DNA from: an uncultured Hyphomicrobiales bacterium
GTDB lineage: Bacteria > Pseudomonadota > Alphaproteobacteria > Rhizobiales > Beijerinckiaceae
DNA: 9,123 nucleotides
Reading direction: 5' to 3'
Assembly: GCA_903932565.1 (NCBI GenBank)
Contig: CAIZGQ010000385.1
Span: forward strand, 1 to 9,123
Each line of letters opens with the position of its first letter. The stretch's first letter is position 1. Under the pieces are notes generated by a model that had not been told where the DNA came from, did not search any database, and was given only the letters and a program-made list of their open reading frames with translations. Positions 6,430 through 9,123 of the stretch are shown here, piece by piece. The translations under genes were made by a program, and so were the position numbers.

Positions 6430-7251
6430 CTACGCTGCTGTCTCCGTGAGGCGCATGACGCCCATGCCCGTCGCCCAGGCATGAACAGCTTCATAAGCAA
6501 GCACATCGCCTTTGAAGTTGCCCAATGCGCCGGCAAGTGCAATCCAGGCGAGCAGCTCAATAGCTCCGGCCCCGGCTGCGGCAAGTTGTGTAACGCTGTA
6601 ACCAGAGAGTTCGCGCGTGTCTCCGCGCGCCATCTGATCAAGAAAAGCCTTGTCAAAATCGCTGTTAATTTCGCCATGGCTGCGCTCACCTGGATCATGC
6701 GACATGCCGCCTGTCGCCACGATTCCAATCCGTTTATCGGATTTGCGAGCCACATCACCGATCACGCGGCCAAGTTCAAAACAGCGCCGCGGCGAAGGCT
6801 GAGGTGCCGCGAGCGTATTGAAAAAGACTGGCACAATGGGAACATCGAGCTTGGGGGCCAGCAAGCTCAATGGCACCATCGTGCCGTGATCGAGTTTCAA
6901 TTCGTGACCGAAACCAGGCTCAAAGTCTTGAGCATAGGCCGCATCAATGATCTGTGTCGCAAGCTCGGGATCGCCAGCAATATCTGTCCTATCAATCTTG
7001 AGCCAACCTTCAATCGGACCCTCAAACACATCACCGCGCCCGACACAAAATGCACTGATGTGATCAAGAAAAAAATTGGCCCAATGTTCCGACGTCAACA
7101 TGATCAGCGCATCGACCCTGGCCTCCGCCAGTTCTTTTGACAGCGTTGCCATGCTCGCAGCCAACGCGTCGCGCTGCTCATGTGTGGCGCGCTCGTTCCA
7201 CGCAGTCCAACCTGGCGCGTGCCCGATAGCGGCCGAGAACACAATACTCAT
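6430..7251 (-). CDS. Class III extradiol ring-cleavage dioxygenase, large (LigB/MhpB-like) subunit
   Basis: Non-heme Fe(II) dioxygenase of the LigB superfamily, 273 residues, predicted to open a catechol-type ring next to its hydroxyl groups. Iron ligands read as His11 (IGHAPG), His56 (TSEHW) and Glu232 (GAIELLAW). The acid-base residues are Asp121-His122 (DHGTMVPLSLL) and His185 (GGMSH). Around SEHWANFFLDHISAFCVGRGD and VPIVPVFFNTLAAPQP it resembles 2,3-dihydroxyphenylpropionate dioxygenase (MhpB) more than protocatechuate dioxygenase LigB, although MhpB has no separate small subunit. The ATG at 7251 overlaps the stop of the LigA-like gene (ATGA) and has AAGGGA 6 nt upstream, so the two subunits are coupled. 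It is the last gene of its operon and its stop nearly touches that of the convergent ThDP gene. The ring substrate is undetermined. Confidence 0.92.
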   Translation of the reverse strand: MSIVFSAAIGHAPGWTAWNERATHEQRDALAASMATLSKELAEARVDALIMLTSEHWANFFLDHISAFCVGRGDVFEGPIEGWLKIDRTDIAGDPELATQIIDAAYAQDFEPGFGHELKLDHGTMVPLSLLAPKLDVPIVPVFFNTLAAPQPSPRRCFELGRVIGDVARKSDKRIGIVATGGMSHDPGERSHGEINSDFDKAFLDQMARGDTRELSGYSVTQLAAAGAGAIELLAWIALAGALGNFKGDVLAYEAVHAWATGMGVMRLTETAA

Positions 7252-7505
7252 TCGACGTCCCTTCGAATAAGGTCCAGATAATCGGGCTCGGACACTTGAT
7301 GCAGAATTGAAAACGGTCGCAGCAGAAGGCCATGCACTTTCATTTGATAAAGTGCGGTATAGTCACGACTGACCAGTGCCTTGTGTTCGGGTTCTGACAA
7401 CTTCCATTCAGCGGCGACACTGTTCGCATCGGACATGAAGCGCGAACGAAGATCAGCATTTCGATTGATTTCACGGATCAGTTTTTGAAGCGTGTAGAGA
7501 CTCAT
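7248..7505 (-). CDS. LigA-like small subunit of an extradiol dioxygenase
   Basis: An 85-residue helical protein of the LigA family (small subunit of protocatechuate 4,5-dioxygenase-type enzymes). Hallmarks are LQKLIREINRNADLRSRFMSD near the N-terminus, AAEWKLSEPEHKALVSRDYTALYQMKVHGLLLRPF in the middle and SEPDYLDLIR at the end. In LigAB this subunit caps the active site of the catalytic subunit and helps set substrate specificity. It is encoded directly before the catalytic subunit with a 4-bp ATGA overlap, and it overlaps the CMD-family gene upstream in the same way, so all three are expected in equal amounts. It is shorter than LigA of Sphingobium (about 139 residues) and corresponds to the core domain alone. 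Confidence in family is high; the physical partner is inferred from the overlap. Confidence 0.9.
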   Translation of the reverse strand: MSLYTLQKLIREINRNADLRSRFMSDANSVAAEWKLSEPEHKALVSRDYTALYQMKVHGLLLRPFSILHQVSEPDYLDLIRRDVE

Positions 7506-7819
7506 GCCTCGGCCTCAAAGACATCATCAATCCAGTGCAAGGCAGCCGACACCTGACTGAATGTCGTCGTCGCGCCGAACGTGACAAAGATCGCCTGACG
7601 CATCGCATCTGCAGAAACACCGATTTTGCGCGCACGCCTTGCGTGGACTTTGAAGCTCGCCATCTCACCCGTCGTGGCAAGTGACCCCAGCGCCACCAAT
7701 TCGCAAGTCGCTTCGTCCAACGGGCCCTCGGCTGTCGCCTTGCGCAGAGCCTGAAAGGCATCCGCAAGAGGTCCGTGCTGCTGGCGCAGATATTCCATGG
7801 GCGTCAGCTTGGCTGCCAT
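7502..7819 (-). CDS. Carboxymuconolactone decarboxylase (CMD)-family protein
   Basis: A 105-residue all-helical protein of the CMD/AhpD fold. The core runs from about residue 36 to 95: CELVALGSLATTGEMASFKVHARRARKIGVSADAM, then IFVTFGATTTFSQVSAAL. The conserved His59 is present, but the positions of the AhpD CxxC pair are Glu52 and Ser55, so it is not a peroxidase-type AhpD. In lacking cysteines it is like PcaC-type decarboxylases. The ATG at 7819 is preferred over the TTG at 7825 because AAGGA lies 7 nt before it, whereas it would almost touch the TTG. It starts 2 bp after the cyclodeaminase-family stop and overlaps the LigA-like gene by 4 bp. It could decarboxylate or isomerise a ring-cleavage product or lactone, inferred from its neighbours. 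Confidence 0.88.
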   Translation of the reverse strand: MAAKLTPMEYLRQQHGPLADAFQALRKATAEGPLDEATCELVALGSLATTGEMASFKVHARRARKIGVSADAMRQAIFVTFGATTTFSQVSAALHWIDDVFEAEA

Positions 7820-7821
7820 CG

Positions 7822-8790
7822 TCAATTCCTTTTCAGATACGGAAACTCGCCGATGTCCATGCCCAGGCCAAGCTTCACCGCCTTGGCATAGATCGTCGCA
7901 GCCACTGCGATGTCCTGGATGCCGGTGCCAACAGACTTGAACAGCGTGATCTGATCGTCCGATGTACGACCTTGAGATTTACCAGTCACGAGGGCGGATA
8001 ATTCAATCACGCTGTCTTGCGCTACAATCGATGCTGCGGCCACGGCGTCACCAGCCTCGCCGAAAACACCGCTGCGTGTATCCACAACGATGATTGAGGA
8101 TCGGCGAAATGATTCAAGATCCAGCTCGCGCTGCTCATGGCGCGCGGTGCCGACAGAATTGACATGCGTGCCCGGTTGCAACCAAGCCCCTTCCAACACC
8201 GGCTCCGTGGACTTCACTGCCGCCAGCACAAGACTTGCGCCGTCACATGCAGCTTTTGCAGAGGTTGCAGCATGCACATCAAACCCCTGATCACGAAACT
8301 CACGCGCCAGTTTCTCGCGGTTGGCTTCCGTGGGGCTGTAGATCCTGGCTTCAGATACAAAGCCGGCGGCGATCATGGCTTCCAACTGCGCACGCGCTTC
8401 TGGCCCGGACCCCAGCAATGCTGTCACGGCCTTGCCAGGTCGCGCCAAACGCTTCGTGGCGACAGCACTTGTCGCACCCGTTCGCAGCGTGGTGAGGTGC
8501 TGCGCATCCATGATGCAAACCAGAGCTCCTGTGCTGATGTCGTAAAGATGAACCTGATATCGCACCCCCTGCCCGGGTGTCAGGTTCATCGCCTTAAACC
8601 CCATCCAGCCGGACCCTTCGAGCACCACAGGGCCAACGCGCAGCCAGCCCTTGCCGGCTTTGATGTTGATGCGTTGCGGCAAAAGGGTCTTGCCTTGCCC
8701 TTCTTCTAAAAAGCCCGCTTCCATCGCATCAATTGCATCGTGCATCGTGACGGCAGCGCGAACATCTTCGTGGGACAGCAGAAGAGTCAT
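7822..8790 (-). CDS. Ornithine cyclodeaminase/mu-crystallin-family NAD(P)-dependent enzyme
   Basis: A 322-residue protein of normal length for the ornithine cyclodeaminase/mu-crystallin family, which includes cyclodeaminases, alanine dehydrogenases and reductases of cyclic imines such as pyrroline-2-carboxylate. Lys66 (GFKAMNL) and Asp224 (RELD) match the catalytic pair of ornithine cyclodeaminase. MDAQHLTTLRTGATSAVA at 94-111 contains the conserved Arg103. The Rossmann motif is GSGPEA at 127-132, and NSVGTARHEQRELD and TLFKSVGTGIQDIA are family hallmarks. The ATG at 8790 has AAGGG 8 nt upstream and follows the DapA-family stop by 18 bp; the CMD-family gene follows 2 bp downstream. Family members with true cyclodeaminase activity cannot be told from imine reductases by these motifs. 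Its place in a ring-cleavage operon suggests an imine or amino acid intermediate. Confidence 0.92.
   Translation of the reverse strand: MTLLLSHEDVRAAVTMHDAIDAMEAGFLEEGQGKTLLPQRINIKAGKGWLRVGPVVLEGSGWMGFKAMNLTPGQGVRYQVHLYDISTGALVCIMDAQHLTTLRTGATSAVATKRLARPGKAVTALLGSGPEARAQLEAMIAAGFVSEARIYSPTEANREKLAREFRDQGFDVHAATSAKAACDGASLVLAAVKSTEPVLEGAWLQPGTHVNSVGTARHEQRELDLESFRRSSIIVVDTRSGVFGEAGDAVAAASIVAQDSVIELSALVTGKSQGRTSDDQITLFKSVGTGIQDIAVAATIYAKAVKLGLGMDIGEFPYLKRN
7827..7831 (-). promoter_or_regulatory. Ribosome binding site deciding the CMD-family start
   Basis: AAGGA on the minus strand, 7 nt before the ATG at 7819. It lies inside the last codons of the cyclodeaminase-family gene and would sit only 1 nt from the alternative TTG at 7825, which argues for the ATG. 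Confidence 0.65.
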
Positions 8791-8808
8791 GGTTGAGGCC
8801 CTTAAGTT

Positions 8809-9123
8809 TCAGGACCGCATGCGGCCGTTGTAAAAATCCTTCGGACCTTCATCACGCATGTCAAACCCAGACCGAGCAAGCGAATCCCGCATCTGCTTCA
8901 TCTGCGAATCCGTGAGCTTGGCTACCGGCTGACGCATACGTCCGCCATTGTACCCCTGCAGCCATTGCTGGTATTTCCAAAGCGACCGATGAATGAAGTT
9001 TGCGCCCACCACAGTTGACTGAATTGCAACTCGCGCCGCACGCGCCGGTTGAATGCGCCAGTAAATTTCCATCGCCTCTTCTGATTTACCCTTCAGGAGC
9101 AAATCAAAATATTTGGGGACCGC
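8809..9123 (-). CDS. Dihydrodipicolinate synthase/N-acetylneuraminate lyase-family protein (partial, N-terminus missing)
   Basis: The C-terminal 104 residues of a DapA/NanA-family class I aldolase or hydratase; the frame is open to the right edge, so the start and the Schiff-base lysine lie outside the window. The visible part has the helical C-terminal features of the family: VPKYFDLLLKGKSEEAMEIYW, then NFIHRSLWKYQQWLQGYNGG, RMRQPVAKLTDSQM and a closing RDSLARSGFDM. Members of this family cleave or dehydrate 2-oxoacids and are used in catabolic pathways (for example hydratase-aldolases acting on ring-cleavage products) as well as lysine synthesis; the setting here points to catabolism. It is the most upstream visible gene of the minus-strand operon, 18 bp before the cyclodeaminase-family gene. 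The family call rests on the C-terminus only. Confidence 0.8.
   Translation of the reverse strand, partial: AVPKYFDLLLKGKSEEAMEIYWRIQPARAARVAIQSTVVGANFIHRSLWKYQQWLQGYNGGRMRQPVAKLTDSQMKQMRDSLARSGFDMRDEGPKDFYNGRMRS

Noticed and set aside
6427..7140. 237-codon plus-strand open frame antisense to the dioxygenase large subunit
   Set aside because: No recognisable motifs; it mirrors a gene with full catalytic motifs and is a compositional shadow.
8549..8586. Inverted repeat AACCTGA/TCAGGTT with a 24-nt loop
   Set aside because: It lies inside the cyclodeaminase-family coding region, has short arms and no T run; probably chance.

Overview
The window is a dense catabolic gene cluster from what looks like a proteobacterium. 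GC content is moderate to high by eye, starts are ATG (with TTG possible once), there are Shine-Dalgarno sites and 4-bp ATGA/TTGA overlaps, and the enzyme families are common in alpha- and betaproteobacterial aromatic degraders. No rRNA, tRNA, transposase, integrase or CRISPR array was seen. Both ends cut through genes: an ABC ATPase on the left and a DapA-family lyase on the right.

Layout from the right. A minus-strand operon (9123 down to 6430) encodes the C-terminus of a dihydrodipicolinate synthase/N-acetylneuraminate lyase-family protein, an ornithine cyclodeaminase/mu-crystallin-family protein, a carboxymuconolactone decarboxylase-family protein, and the small (LigA-like) and large (LigB/MhpB-like) subunits of a class III extradiol ring-cleavage dioxygenase. 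It ends 3 bp from the stop of a convergent plus-strand gene (4717-6426) for a benzoylformate decarboxylase-like thiamine diphosphate (ThDP) enzyme. Across a 121-bp divergent intergenic region lies a minus-strand pentapeptide-repeat-like gene (4595-4041). A second minus-strand operon (3873 to the left edge) encodes a 95-aa protein with a recombinase-like helix-turn-helix pattern, a VanA-type Rieske oxygenase, an SDR dehydrogenase, an NMT1/SsuA-type periplasmic binding protein and an ABC ATPase.

Inferred joint function: import of a small organic acid or aromatic compound (binding protein plus ATPase; the permease is outside the window), oxygenation or O-demethylation by the Rieske enzyme, dehydrogenation by the SDR, extradiol ring opening by the LigA/LigB pair, then processing by the CMD-family, DapA-family, cyclodeaminase-family and 2-oxoacid decarboxylase enzymes. 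The substrate cannot be named from the sequence. The cyclodeaminase-family gene beside a ring-cleavage enzyme allows for a nitrogen-containing substrate or intermediate.

The strongest regulatory signal is a 13-bp sequence, ATTGTCAGACAAA, with an 11-bp inverted-repeat core. It occurs once in the promoter region of the Rieske/transport operon, just downstream of a good TTGACA-17-TTTAAA promoter, and again in the divergent region upstream of the ThDP gene. It fits the general TNGTNNNACNA pattern known for GntR/FCD repressors and suggests that one repressor, not encoded here, controls both units. A separate 24-bp perfect palindrome lies farther upstream of the Rieske operon.
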